NCBI GenBank assembly: GCA_021781255.1
Contig: JAJXXG010000389.1
Span: 1-11,762, forward strand
DNA length: 11,762 bases
Direction: 5' to 3'
Source of the DNA: Acidobacteriota bacterium
GTDB taxonomy: Bacteria; Acidobacteriota; Terriglobia; Terriglobales; Acidobacteriaceae
Position numbers and translations under genes: made by a program. Below the pieces are notes generated by a model. That model was not told where the DNA came from, did no database searches, and saw only the letters and a list, made by a program, of their open reading frames with translations. Numbering within the stretch: position 1 is the stretch's first letter; each line of letters begins with the position of its first letter. Below, piece by piece: positions 4,482 to 11,724 of this stretch.

Positions 4482-7189
4482 GTTATGACGTTCTTGTAGT
4501 AGGGGGCGGCATCGCCGGCATGGAATCGGCCCTGAATCTTGGCGACATGGGGCACAAGGTCCTGCTGGTCGAAAAGGAGCCCAGCATCGGCGGAAAGATG
4601 ATCCTGTTGAGCAAGGTCTTTCCCACGCTGGACTGCGCCAGCTGCATCTCGACCCCCAAGATGGCAGGCACCTCGCATCATCCCAATGTCACCATGATGG
4701 TTCATAGCGAGCCCGAATCCATCGTGCGGCGCGAGGACGGGCGCTTTGAGGTGCGGATCGAAAATCATACCAACTATGTCAATGCTTCGGCCTGCACAGG
4801 CTGCGGCGACTGCACCATGGCCTGCACGGTGGCTTCGCCGGACCAGTACAACGCCGATCTGGTGCTGCGGCGCGCGGCACACATTCCCTTCCCTCAGGCC
4901 GTACCGAAGAAAGCAGTGATCGAGCGCGCCGGCACGTCGCCCTGCAGCTTCACTTGTCCGGCCGGCGTGAAGGCGCATGGCTACATCGCCCTGGTGCGCG
5001 CGGGCCGCTATGACGAGGCTTTTGCGTTGCATCTCGAAGACGCTCCGCTGGTGGGCAGCCTGAGCCGTGCCTGCTACGCGCCCTGCGAGGGCGAATGCAC
5101 GCGCGGCGGGTTGGAAGGGCCGCTCTCGATTCGCGGCATCAAGCGTTTTTTAGCCGATAACTACTATGCCGCCCATCCCGAGCCAGAGTACGGACCAGCA
5201 GAAAAACGGACTGGCAAGAAAGTGGCGGTAGTGGGCTCGGGACCGTCAGGACTTTCGGCCGCCTATTTTCTGGCCAAAGACGGCCACGACGTGACCATCT
5301 TCGAAGCAGCGCCCGCTCCCGGCGGCATGCTTCGCTACGGAATTCCCGCCTATCGCCTGCCACGTGAGGTGCTCGACCGCGATATCAAGAACGTCACGGC
5401 TCTTGGCGTCACCATCAAGGTGAACCAGCGTGTTGAGTCAGCGAAATCTCTGTTGCAGAGCGGCTTCGATTCCGTCTACCTGTCGGTGGGCACTCGCGAG
5501 AGCCAGAAGATGGGTGTGCCCGGTGAAGCTTTGCCGGGAGTGATGGGCTGCATGGAATTTCTGACTGCCGCGAACACCGGCCAGGTGGAAAGCCTGAAAG
5601 GAAAATCGGTAATTGTGATCGGCGGCGGCAACTCGGCCATCGATCCGGCGCGGCTGGCCCTGCGGCTGGGTGCGGCCAAAGTTACCATCATGTACCGCCG
5701 CACTCGCAAAGAGATGCCGGCCCACGAATGGGAAGTACAGGCGGCGGTCGAAGAGGGAGTTCAGTTGGCGGAACTGCGTCTGCCTTCGCGATTCCTCGGC
5801 GAGAATGGCCGGCTCAAGAGCGTGGAAGCGCAGGAGATGCGCCTTGGCGCGCCCGATGCCAGCGGACGGCGAGAACCACTGCCAGTGGCCGGCGCGGTTA
5901 CTACAATACCAGCGGATCTCGTAGTTGTAGCGATAGGTCTTGCTCCGAGCACCGCTTGCTTCACCAGTGAGCTTGCAAGCAAGAAGAACGGCCGGCTGGA
6001 AGTGAACGACCAGACGCTGGAGACCGCCATCGCCGGCGTCTTTGCCGGAGGCGACGCGGTCACCGGACCCTCCATGATCGTTCAGGCCATCGGCCAGGGG
6101 CACCGCGCCGCTTATTACATCAGCCACTATCTCCAGGGCAACGATCTGGCGAAGCATATTTACAACGATCGCCTGCCGGCAATGGACAAGGGCGAAGTGC
6201 TCACGCGGGAGCAAGGCGCAACCTCACGCCCGCGGACCGCTATCAAAGAAATGGCGCCCGCAGAGCGGGTGCGCACAATCGTCGAGGTCGAGAGGGGCTT
6301 CACGGAAGCAGAGGCCCGCACCGAAGCCACGCGTTGTCTGGATTGCGGGGTATGCTCCGAATGCCACGCCTGCGAGCGCGCCTGCCCGTCGTCGGCCATC
6401 GATTTCAACCTGCGCGACCACGAGGTGGTGGAAGATGTGGGGGCGGTGGTGCTGGCCACGGGTTTCAAGCTGTTCAACGCGCGCGCCAAGGAAAGCTACG
6501 GCTACGGCAGGTTTCCCAACGTGATCGATGCCATGCAGATGGATCGCATCATCGCACCAACTCGTCCCTACAACTCAGTCCTGCGGCCATCCGACGGCAA
6601 GGTTCCCGACAACATCGCTTATGTGCTTTGCACCGGCTCGCGCGATTGCACGCTGGACAACCGGCTTTGCTCGCGGGTCTGCTGCATGTACTCGCTCAAG
6701 CAGGCGCAGCTGATCATGGGCGCCGTGCCGATGGCCGACGTCACCATCTACTTCATTGATATCCGCGCGTTCGGCAAGGGGTACGAGGAGTTCTACCAGC
6801 AGGCGCGGGATATGGGTGTCGCATTCGTAAAGGGCAAGGTGGCACAGATCGATCAGGAAGAAAACGGCAATCTAAGCCTCACCTACGAAGACATCGAAGG
6901 CGGAGGCGGACGGCAAAAGGCTACTCACGACCTGGTGGTACTCTCCGTGGGTCTGCTGGCCAACCCCGTTTCGGCAGGCATGTTCGCTGCGGGGCAGCTC
7001 GGCATGGACCCATTCTCCTACGTGCGCGAACTCGACGAAGACCTCGAGCCCGGAAAAACCAGTATTCCCGGCGTTTTCGTCGCGGGGACTGCGGCCGGAA
7101 TTCGCGATATTCCCGACACCATCCTGCATGCCGGCGCGGCGGCGGCTCAGACCGCAGCATATCTCCAGTCACAAAGGAGCCGCGTATGA
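4478..7189 (+). CDS. HdrA/QmoA-like flavoprotein with inserted NADPH-oxidoreductase (GltD/NfnB/DsrL-type) module
   Basis: A 903-aa fusion. The N-terminus is a QmoA/HdrA-type FAD domain (GGGIAG 9-14; VFPTLDCASCISTPKM with C53 and C56), then the first ferredoxin motif CTGCGDCTMAC (C106, C109, C112, C116). Residues ~150-620 are a complete GltD-like module: an N-terminal Fe-S domain (C156, C160, C199, C203, C207 in SRACYAPCEGECTRG), a second FAD fold (VVGSGPSGLS 251-260; GGMLRYGIPAYRLP), an NADPH site (IGGGNSAIDPAR 381-392; YRRTRKEMPA 406-415) and GGDAVTGPSMIVQAI. Then come C620 and C623, a second ferredoxin motif CSECHACERACP (C626, C629, C632, C636), and the HdrA C-terminal half with LCTGSR plus CSRVCCMY (C718, C731, C735, C736). 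Without the insert it would be ~420 aa, the size of QmoA. Expected role: electron transfer between NADPH and the complex, possibly by flavin bifurcation. Reaction direction is not visible. Confidence 0.88.
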   Translation: MSYDVLVVGGGIAGMESALNLGDMGHKVLLVEKEPSIGGKMILLSKVFPTLDCASCISTPKMAGTSHHPNVTMMVHSEPESIVRREDGRFEVRIENHTNYVNASACTGCGDCTMACTVASPDQYNADLVLRRAAHIPFPQAVPKKAVIERAGTSPCSFTCPAGVKAHGYIALVRAGRYDEAFALHLEDAPLVGSLSRACYAPCEGECTRGGLEGPLSIRGIKRFLADNYYAAHPEPEYGPAEKRTGKKVAVVGSGPSGLSAAYFLAKDGHDVTIFEAAPAPGGMLRYGIPAYRLPREVLDRDIKNVTALGVTIKVNQRVESAKSLLQSGFDSVYLSVGTRESQKMGVPGEALPGVMGCMEFLTAANTGQVESLKGKSVIVIGGGNSAIDPARLALRLGAAKVTIMYRRTRKEMPAHEWEVQAAVEEGVQLAELRLPSRFLGENGRLKSVEAQEMRLGAPDASGRREPLPVAGAVTTIPADLVVVAIGLAPSTACFTSELASKKNGRLEVNDQTLETAIAGVFAGGDAVTGPSMIVQAIGQGHRAAYYISHYLQGNDLAKHIYNDRLPAMDKGEVLTREQGATSRPRTAIKEMAPAERVRTIVEVERGFTEAEARTEATRCLDCGVCSECHACERACPSSAIDFNLRDHEVVEDVGAVVLATGFKLFNARAKESYGYGRFPNVIDAMQMDRIIAPTRPYNSVLRPSDGKVPDNIAYVLCTGSRDCTLDNRLCSRVCCMYSLKQAQLIMGAVPMADVTIYFIDIRAFGKGYEEFYQQARDMGVAFVKGKVAQIDQEENGNLSLTYEDIEGGGGRQKATHDLVVLSVGLLANPVSAGMFAAGQLGMDPFSYVRELDEDLEPGKTSIPGVFVAGTAAGIRDIPDTILHAGAAAAQTAAYLQSQRSRV

Positions 7190-8931
7190 GCGAGCAAAAT
7201 GAACAAAAACAGCAAAGGAAGATCGGCGTCTTCATCTGCCACTGCGGCGGCAACATCTCAGACTACGTGGACGTGGAGAGCCTCCGCGCCTCCATTGAAA
7301 AGGAACCGGGCGTGGCGCTGGCCCGGACCACCATGTTCGCCTGTTCCGATGCTTCGCAGCAGGAGATGACCGAGGCGATCCAGAAGGAGGGTCTCGACGG
7401 AATCGTCGTCGCCTCCTGCTCGCCGAAACTGCACCTGTACACCTTCCGCGGAATGGCCGATCGCGCCGGGCTCAATCCCTACCGCTACGTGCAGGTGAAT
7501 GTGCGCGAGCAGTGCTCCTGGGCGCACCGCGACGATATAAAAGCTGCCACCGATAAAGGCACCTCGCTGGTGCGCGCGGGCGTTGCCAGGGCGGCTGAGA
7601 GCGAATCGCTCGAAAACTTCCGCATCGAGACGCTTCCTTCGGTCCTGGTGATCGGCGCCGGAGTTGCCGGAATGCGCGCCGCGGTGGCGCTCGCCGATCT
7701 GGGGCTGGCGGTCCACGTGATCGAAAAGGCCGCGCAGCCTGGAGGGTGGACCGCGACTCTGGGTCCGACCTTCCCCCAAAACCGGCAGGGAGCGGATCTG
7801 GTCGAGAACCTTCAGCAGCAGATGCGCAAGCGCGAAACCATTACCCTGTACACCGGCGCCGAGGTTATCGAGCGAAGCGGGAGCGCAGGGAGCTTCAGCG
7901 TGAAGGTGCGTCTCTCCACGGGTGAAACGCTTACTGTGGCAGTCGGAGCCGTGATCGTGTCCACGGGCTTCGACAACTACGCTCCGGCTGACGGCGAATT
8001 CGGATACGGCACGCCCGGCGTGGTCACTCTGCCCGAATTCCGCCGTCTCCTCAACGAGTCGAGCGGGCCGCTTAAAGTCAACGGACGCAAAGTTAAAACC
8101 ATCGCCTACATCTATTGCGTGGGTAGCCGCCAGGCTGAGGACGAGACCCATTCGCATTGCAGCCGCTACTGCTGCACCGCCGCCGTGCACACGGCCCTGC
8201 TGGTCAATGGCCGCGACCCGGCGATCAACCAATATCATCTCTACCGCGATATGCGCAGCTACGGCAAGTACGAGCTGCTCTACGAGGATGCATGCCGCCA
8301 GGGATCGGTCTTCGTACGCTGGGATACCAACGAGCCGCCGGAGATTCGGGCGGAAAAGGGACGCCTGATGGTCTCGGCGGCCGATCTGCTGGACGGCGCA
8401 GAGCGCATGGAAATCCCGGCGGATCTGGTTGTGCTGGTCACCGGCATGGTTCCCCGCTCCGGTGACAATCTCGTCAGCACGCTGAAGCTGCCGGTGGGCA
8501 AGACAGGGTTCCTGAACGAGATTCACCCCAAGCTTCGCCCTGTTGAAACTGTCGTCAACGGCGTCTACATTGCCGGCGCGGCGCAGGGGCCCAAGTCCAT
8601 TTCAGAAACTGTGGCCTCCTCGCTGGCCGCCGTTAGCAAGAGCGCCGCTCTGCTGATCAAGGGCTACGTCGATCTGGAGCCTTTCGTGGCCAAGATTGAC
8701 GCCGCCCGCTGCACCGGCTGCAACGAATGCCTGGCCGCCTGTCCCTATGAGGCCCTGGAGTGTACAACGGCCGGCGAGCGCCAGGTTGTTGCTGTGATTC
8801 CGTCACTGTGCAAGGGCGGCGGAGCCTGCGTCCCCGCCTGTCCCGAGGGAGCCATCGACCTCATTGGCTTCAGCGATCGTGAGATTACGTCGATGATCGA
8901 CGCACTCGCCCGGGAGGAAGTACATGCCTGA
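7186..8931 (+). CDS. hdrA: HdrA-family flavoprotein (QmoB N-terminal part-like)
   Basis: A 581-aa soluble FAD/Fe-S protein of the heterodisulfide reductase A family. It keeps the HdrA N-terminal domain missing from its upstream neighbour: KIGVFICHCGGNI (C18, C20), FACSD (C53), VASCSPKLH (C78) and REQCSWAH (C110). The FAD fold has GAGVAG (157-162). The C-terminal half has YCVGSR and HCSRYCC (C311, C325, C329, C330), then two ferredoxin motifs: CTGCNECLAACP (C509, C512, C515, C519) and CKGGGACVPACP (C542, C548, C552), where a Gly replaces the usual second cysteine. The DCxxC motif of bifurcating HdrA is absent (TFPQNRQG at ~195-202), so this copy is probably an electron-relay subunit. It overlaps the upstream gene by 4 nt. 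With the separate MvhD-like protein it equals QmoB in domain content. Confidence 0.9.
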   Translation: MSEQNEQKQQRKIGVFICHCGGNISDYVDVESLRASIEKEPGVALARTTMFACSDASQQEMTEAIQKEGLDGIVVASCSPKLHLYTFRGMADRAGLNPYRYVQVNVREQCSWAHRDDIKAATDKGTSLVRAGVARAAESESLENFRIETLPSVLVIGAGVAGMRAAVALADLGLAVHVIEKAAQPGGWTATLGPTFPQNRQGADLVENLQQQMRKRETITLYTGAEVIERSGSAGSFSVKVRLSTGETLTVAVGAVIVSTGFDNYAPADGEFGYGTPGVVTLPEFRRLLNESSGPLKVNGRKVKTIAYIYCVGSRQAEDETHSHCSRYCCTAAVHTALLVNGRDPAINQYHLYRDMRSYGKYELLYEDACRQGSVFVRWDTNEPPEIRAEKGRLMVSAADLLDGAERMEIPADLVVLVTGMVPRSGDNLVSTLKLPVGKTGFLNEIHPKLRPVETVVNGVYIAGAAQGPKSISETVASSLAAVSKSAALLIKGYVDLEPFVAKIDAARCTGCNECLAACPYEALECTTAGERQVVAVIPSLCKGGGACVPACPEGAIDLIGFSDREITSMIDALAREEVHA

Positions 8932-9169
8932 AATCACTCGAAATTTCCGTGAGGTCCTGCGCGACGCTTACCCCATGCGGGATCGCATTGAGGCGCTGCT
9001 GCGCGAACGCCCGCAGACTGTTCCCGAACTCGCCGAAGCACTTCAGGCTCCCAGCCACGAGGTCTTTCTCTGGCTGGCGGCCATGCTGCGCTACAACCTG
9101 GCGGAGCCCAGGGGAAAAGCCAACCCGGAAGGCTATTTCGAATATGCGCTCAAGGAGGTTCGTTCGTGA
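8924..9169 (+). CDS. Small winged-helix-like protein in the redox operon
   Basis: An 81-aa protein starting inside the hdrA stop region (8-nt overlap), with GGGAGG shortly before its ATG. It ends on the qmoC-like start (GTGA overlap), so it is translationally embedded in the operon. Residues ~18-76 look like a winged helix-turn-helix: IEALLRERPQTVPELAEALQ as a helix and turn, SHEVFLWLAAMLRYNLAEPRG as a recognition helix leading into a wing, then an aromatic FEYAL strand. It has no cysteines, signal peptide or membrane segment. It may be an operon-specific regulator, or a structural or assembly protein that borrowed the fold. I do not recognise a named family, so function is open. Confidence 0.75.
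   Translation: MPEITRNFREVLRDAYPMRDRIEALLRERPQTVPELAEALQAPSHEVFLWLAAMLRYNLAEPRGKANPEGYFEYALKEVRS
9152..9158 (+). promoter_or_regulatory. Near-perfect Shine-Dalgarno selecting a GTG start
   Basis: AAGGAGG-type sequence (9152-9158) lies 7 nt before GTG 9166, whose codon overlaps the previous TGA. It decides this start over the second in-frame GTG at 9178. Confidence 0.75.
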
Positions 9170-10290
9170 CACCGGTTGTGAATCCAGATCTGCACCGCAA
9201 AATCGCGAAGTTTGGCGGGGACAACGTGGCTCTCTGCATGAACTGCGGCAATTGCACGGCCACCTGCTCGATCGCGCCTGATTCAGGATCCGCCTTTCCC
9301 CGCCGCGTCATTCACCTTCTGCAGGTGGGGCATGAAAGCAAACTGACCGAGACCGTGGACCCCTGGCTCTGCTACTACTGTGGAGACTGCTCGGATAGCT
9401 GCCCTCGCGATGCCGACCCGAGCAATATCATGATGGCCGCGCGGCGCTATCTTACAGCCCGCTACGACTGGACGGGTCTCTCGGGTCTTTTCTATAAATC
9501 CACATGGGCGCTGGCCGGCACAGTTGTGCTGGTGGGGCTTGCGGTGCTGGCAGCGTTTGCTCTTTTCCACGGCCCGGTAGTGACCAGCCACGTTGTGCTC
9601 AATACCTTCGCTCCCGTCGAAGGGGTGGAGTTCATCGACAGGATCGCCGCCGTGGTGCTCGCCTTTATCCTGCTCACAAACGCCTTCCGCATGACCTGGA
9701 AGTTCATGGGCGGGAGGGCCATGTTCAAGATTCCGGCCGGCGTGTACCTCAAGCAGATCCCGGCGTTTTTCGCTAATTATTTTACGCAGATGCGCTGGCG
9801 CCGCTGCGATAGCAAGCCCAGCCGCGGCCATTGGCTCACGCATTTATTTCTCTTCACCGGGTATGTGAGCATGCAGGTCTTGGTGGAGGTTCTGCTGCGC
9901 TGGTTCCAGACCGATACGGTCTATCCGTTTTACTATCCGCAGCGCCTCTGGGGTTATTACGCCGCCGCCACGCTGCTCTACGGCACCGTCGTCTTCATGG
10001 TCTCCCGCTGGCGCAAGGTGGATCAGATGCACCGCCACAGCGAAGCCAGCGACTGGATGTTCGTGGGGCTGATCTTTCTCACTGCCCTCACCGGCATCAT
10101 TGTGCATATCCTGCGGCTGGCGGGCTTTCCGCTGGCCACCTATACGACCTACGCAATTCACCTGGCCATTGCCGCTTCCTTATTTGTGGTTTTTGTCCCA
10201 TTCGGGAAGTGGTCTCATCTGCTGTACAGGCCCCTGGCGCTGTATCTGAGCTCTGTCAAGCAGGCAGCAGCTGCAAATGCAAATCAATGA
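9166..10290 (+). CDS. qmoC: QmoC-like HdrC / membrane cytochrome b fusion
   Basis: A 374-aa membrane subunit. The N-terminus is an HdrC-type domain with two complete [4Fe-4S] motifs, CMNCGNCTATC (C24, C27, C30, C34) and CYYCGDCSDSCP (C69, C72, C75, C79). About six transmembrane helices follow at ~114-134, 158-178, 225-245, 262-280, 297-317 and 328-346. Histidines in or next to them (H222, H226, H314, H332, H351) are candidates for two b-haem sites. This HdrC-plus-HdrE fusion is the defining architecture of QmoC, and size and helix count agree. In Qmo it passes electrons between the soluble flavoproteins and the membrane quinone pool. It starts on GTG overlapping the upstream stop and ends 12 nt before the last operon gene. 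A cytochrome-b HdrC of another Hdr system remains possible, since Qmo is usually beside aprBA, which is not in this window. Confidence 0.88.
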   Translation: MTPVVNPDLHRKIAKFGGDNVALCMNCGNCTATCSIAPDSGSAFPRRVIHLLQVGHESKLTETVDPWLCYYCGDCSDSCPRDADPSNIMMAARRYLTARYDWTGLSGLFYKSTWALAGTVVLVGLAVLAAFALFHGPVVTSHVVLNTFAPVEGVEFIDRIAAVVLAFILLTNAFRMTWKFMGGRAMFKIPAGVYLKQIPAFFANYFTQMRWRRCDSKPSRGHWLTHLFLFTGYVSMQVLVEVLLRWFQTDTVYPFYYPQRLWGYYAAATLLYGTVVFMVSRWRKVDQMHRHSEASDWMFVGLIFLTALTGIIVHILRLAGFPLATYTTYAIHLAIAASLFVVFVPFGKWSHLLYRPLALYLSSVKQAAAANANQ

Positions 10291-10302
10291 AAGGAAGAAC
10301 CC

Positions 10303-10869
10303 TTGACATCCAATACGATTGATCTAACCAGCCTCGAAAGCAAAATTGAGTCGTTAGAGAGCGAAGTGGCGACGCTGACCGCAAATGCCCCTGAGGATAA
10401 GCTCTCAATGGTGGTGATGAGCGGCGATTTCGATCGCATTATGGCTGCCTTCATCATTGCTACCGGCGCCGCGGCCATGTACGACAAGGTAAGCATGTTC
10501 TTCACCTTCTGGGCCACCGCGGCTTTGCGCGATCCGAAGAAGGTGCCGCATGGGAAGGACTTTCTGGGCCGCATGTTCGGATGGATGCTTCCCAAGGGAA
10601 CGCCGGCCCTCAAGCTTTCCAAGATGAATATGGGCGGAATGGGCACGAGCATGATGAAATGGCTCATGAAGAAGAAGAATGTGATGAACCTCGAGGAACT
10701 GATGAAGCAGGCCGCCGAATCCGGCGTCGAGATCTGCATCTGCCAGATGAGCATGGAACTAATGGGCATGCACGCTGACGAGATGATCGACTATCCCGGC
10801 CGCAAGCTCTGCGGAGTGGCAACCTTCCTGGCCGAAGCCGGTACCAGCAAGGCATCGCTCTTTATCTAG
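10303..10869 (+). CDS. dsrE2: DsrE2-like DsrE/DsrF family sulfur-transfer protein
   Basis: A 188-aa protein of the DsrE/DsrF/DsrH-like superfamily. TTG 10303 is taken as the start because AAGGAAG (10291-10297) precedes it by 5 nt and no better ATG exists. Residues ~10-25 are a short charged coiled-coil-like helix. KLSMVVMSGDFDRIMAAFIIATGAAAMYDKV begins the DsrE fold, followed by a hydrophobic FFTFWATAAL stretch. The methionine-rich middle (~90-128) and the CICQMSMELMG (C145, C147) and LCGVATF (C170) segments are typical of DsrE2, where the Cys before xMSM is the presumed persulfide site. In known sulfur oxidisers DsrE2 is encoded with TusA and exchanges sulfur with it or acts at the membrane. 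Here it closes the operon that tusA opens, supporting a sulfur-carrier role for the whole unit. Confidence 0.87.
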   Translation: MTSNTIDLTSLESKIESLESEVATLTANAPEDKLSMVVMSGDFDRIMAAFIIATGAAAMYDKVSMFFTFWATAALRDPKKVPHGKDFLGRMFGWMLPKGTPALKLSKMNMGGMGTSMMKWLMKKKNVMNLEELMKQAAESGVEICICQMSMELMGMHADEMIDYPGRKLCGVATFLAEAGTSKASLFI

Positions 10870-10916
10870 GGTCTGTTAACACTACTGGACAGGATGGCGT
10901 GTTCTCCCAATGAAGT

Positions 10917-10947
10917 GAGAAACCCCCGGCAGCGCAGGGGGCTTCTC
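10917..10947. terminator. Hairpin terminator after the operon (possibly bidirectional)
   Basis: GAGAA-A-CCCCC (10917-10927) pairs with GGGGG-C-TTCTC (10937-10947) around a 9-nt loop, with one mismatch. It lies 48 nt after the dsrE2 stop. On the minus strand the GC stem runs into GGGTTTCTC, so it can also end the tnpA-strand transcript. Confidence 0.6.
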
Positions 10948-11020
10948 GATGTGAGCCGCTCAAAGCGGCTTGAGGGGTCGCTAACGCGGCCCCGGTTGAT
11001 GTGAGCCGCCTGACGGCGGC
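10948..11020. repeat. Paired subterminal hairpins of the IS200/IS605 remnant
   Basis: GATGTGAGCCGC occurs at 10948-10959 and again at 10998-11009, 50 bp apart. Each leads into a perfect hairpin: AGCCGCT-CAA-AGCGGCT (10954-10970) and GCCGCC-TGAC-GGCGGC (11005-11020). The arms differ between the copies but stay self-complementary. Position just downstream of tnpA fits the right-end secondary structures of IS200/IS605 elements. Confidence 0.6.
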
Positions 11021-11023
11021 AGG

Positions 11024-11455
11024 TCAGCGCCACAGGTTCATTTGGTCCAATCGCTGGTCTTCTTGCTCCTGCGTGCGAATGTAGTCGCGTATCGTTGCTT
11101 CATCCCCGCCCGCGGTCGACACAAAGTAGCCCCGCGCCCAGAAGTTTTGCCCGGCGTAATTCTGTTTCCTCTCCCCGTACGTTGGCGCCAGATAGATCGC
11201 GCTCTTGCCCTTGATAAACCCCACCACTTGCGACACAGCTTACTTGGGCGGGATCGAGATCAACATGTGTACACGGTCGGCCTGCAGATGGCCTTCCAAA
11301 ATCTGGCTCTCCTTCTGCTCCGCCAGCTTGCGCATTACCTCTCCCAAATGCTTGCGCAGCTTCCCGTACAACACCTTGCGACGGTATTTGGGTATGAAAA
11401 CCACGTGATACTTGCACTCCCAGCGGGCGTGGCTTAAGCTCTCATATTCGTCCAT
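11024..11455 (-). pseudogene. tnpA: Transposase TnpA (IS200/IS605, HUH/Y1 type), inactivated
   Basis: Single-strand transposase of ~143 codons from ATG at 11455 (MDEYESLSHARWECKYHVVF). An in-frame TAA at 11240-11242 follows ISIPPK, where family members normally have a tyrosine codon (PPKY). The frame continues without shift to the natural end (SQVVGFIKGKSAIYLAPTYG ... NLWR), so a single TAC/TAT-to-TAA change would explain it. In addition, the HUH motif reads ADRVHML where active enzymes have ADHVHML: the first metal-binding histidine is Arg (CGT, 11273-11275). The C-terminal DYIRTQ segment with the presumed catalytic tyrosine is intact. Two independent lesions indicate a dead copy. It might still be mobilised in trans if its ends are whole. 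Confidence 0.88.
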
Positions 11456-11541
11456 CCTGATTTCTTCTCCTCGTGTGCTTTGCCGGCTCACGTCGAGAAG
11501 TCTTCTGGATGGACTCCCTGAAATGTCAAACTGCCACTGCC

Positions 11542-11560
11542 TCCCCGGCAGAGCCGGGGA
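11542..11560. repeat. Perfect 8-bp hairpin upstream of tnpA
   Basis: TCCCCGGC / GCCGGGGA with a 3-nt AGA loop. It lies ~90 bp before the tnpA start and probably belongs to the left end of the IS200-type element. No T-run follows, so a terminator is less likely. Confidence 0.5.
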
Positions 11561-11724
11561 ACTCCCACTTCGTATTAGACACCTCCGACTTCGCGGGAAT
11601 CGATTTGTAACTCCCTCAAAACCAGCCTTTTTGCACTAAGAGCTTATCCTTAAATAGTACCGAGTTAGGTTCGCGCGGTTGAATTTGTCATTTTCGGTGA
11701 TTGTGAAGCGGCGAAGATGAAGTC

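Larger units (their letters stand above)
10948..11560 (-). mobile_element. IS200/IS605-family insertion sequence, decayed
   Basis: A minus-strand tnpA is flanked by hairpins on both sides: 10954-10970 and 11005-11020 after the gene, and TCCCCGGC-AGA-GCCGGGGA at 11542-11560 before it. IS200-type elements carry such end hairpins instead of terminal inverted repeats. Exact ends cannot be set without a reference copy; the true left end may lie further right, up to ~11640. No tnpB is present. Confidence 0.7.

Noticed and set aside
10287..10322. Tiny ATG frame overlapping the dsrE2 start
   Set aside because: Only 11 codons, overlapping the qmoC end, and with no family resemblance. The TTG at 10303 with its AAGGAAG signal opens the real gene.
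10868..10881. GGGTCTGTTAACAC as a terminal inverted repeat of an IS5-type element
   Set aside because: It resembles some IS ends, but no matching inverted copy was found near the partial transposase at 11725 or elsewhere in the window.
11240..11491. Stand-alone 83-aa TnpA, with 11024-11236 as a second gene
   Set aside because: The two pieces are in the same frame and join at a single TAA where the family has tyrosine, so they are one interrupted gene.
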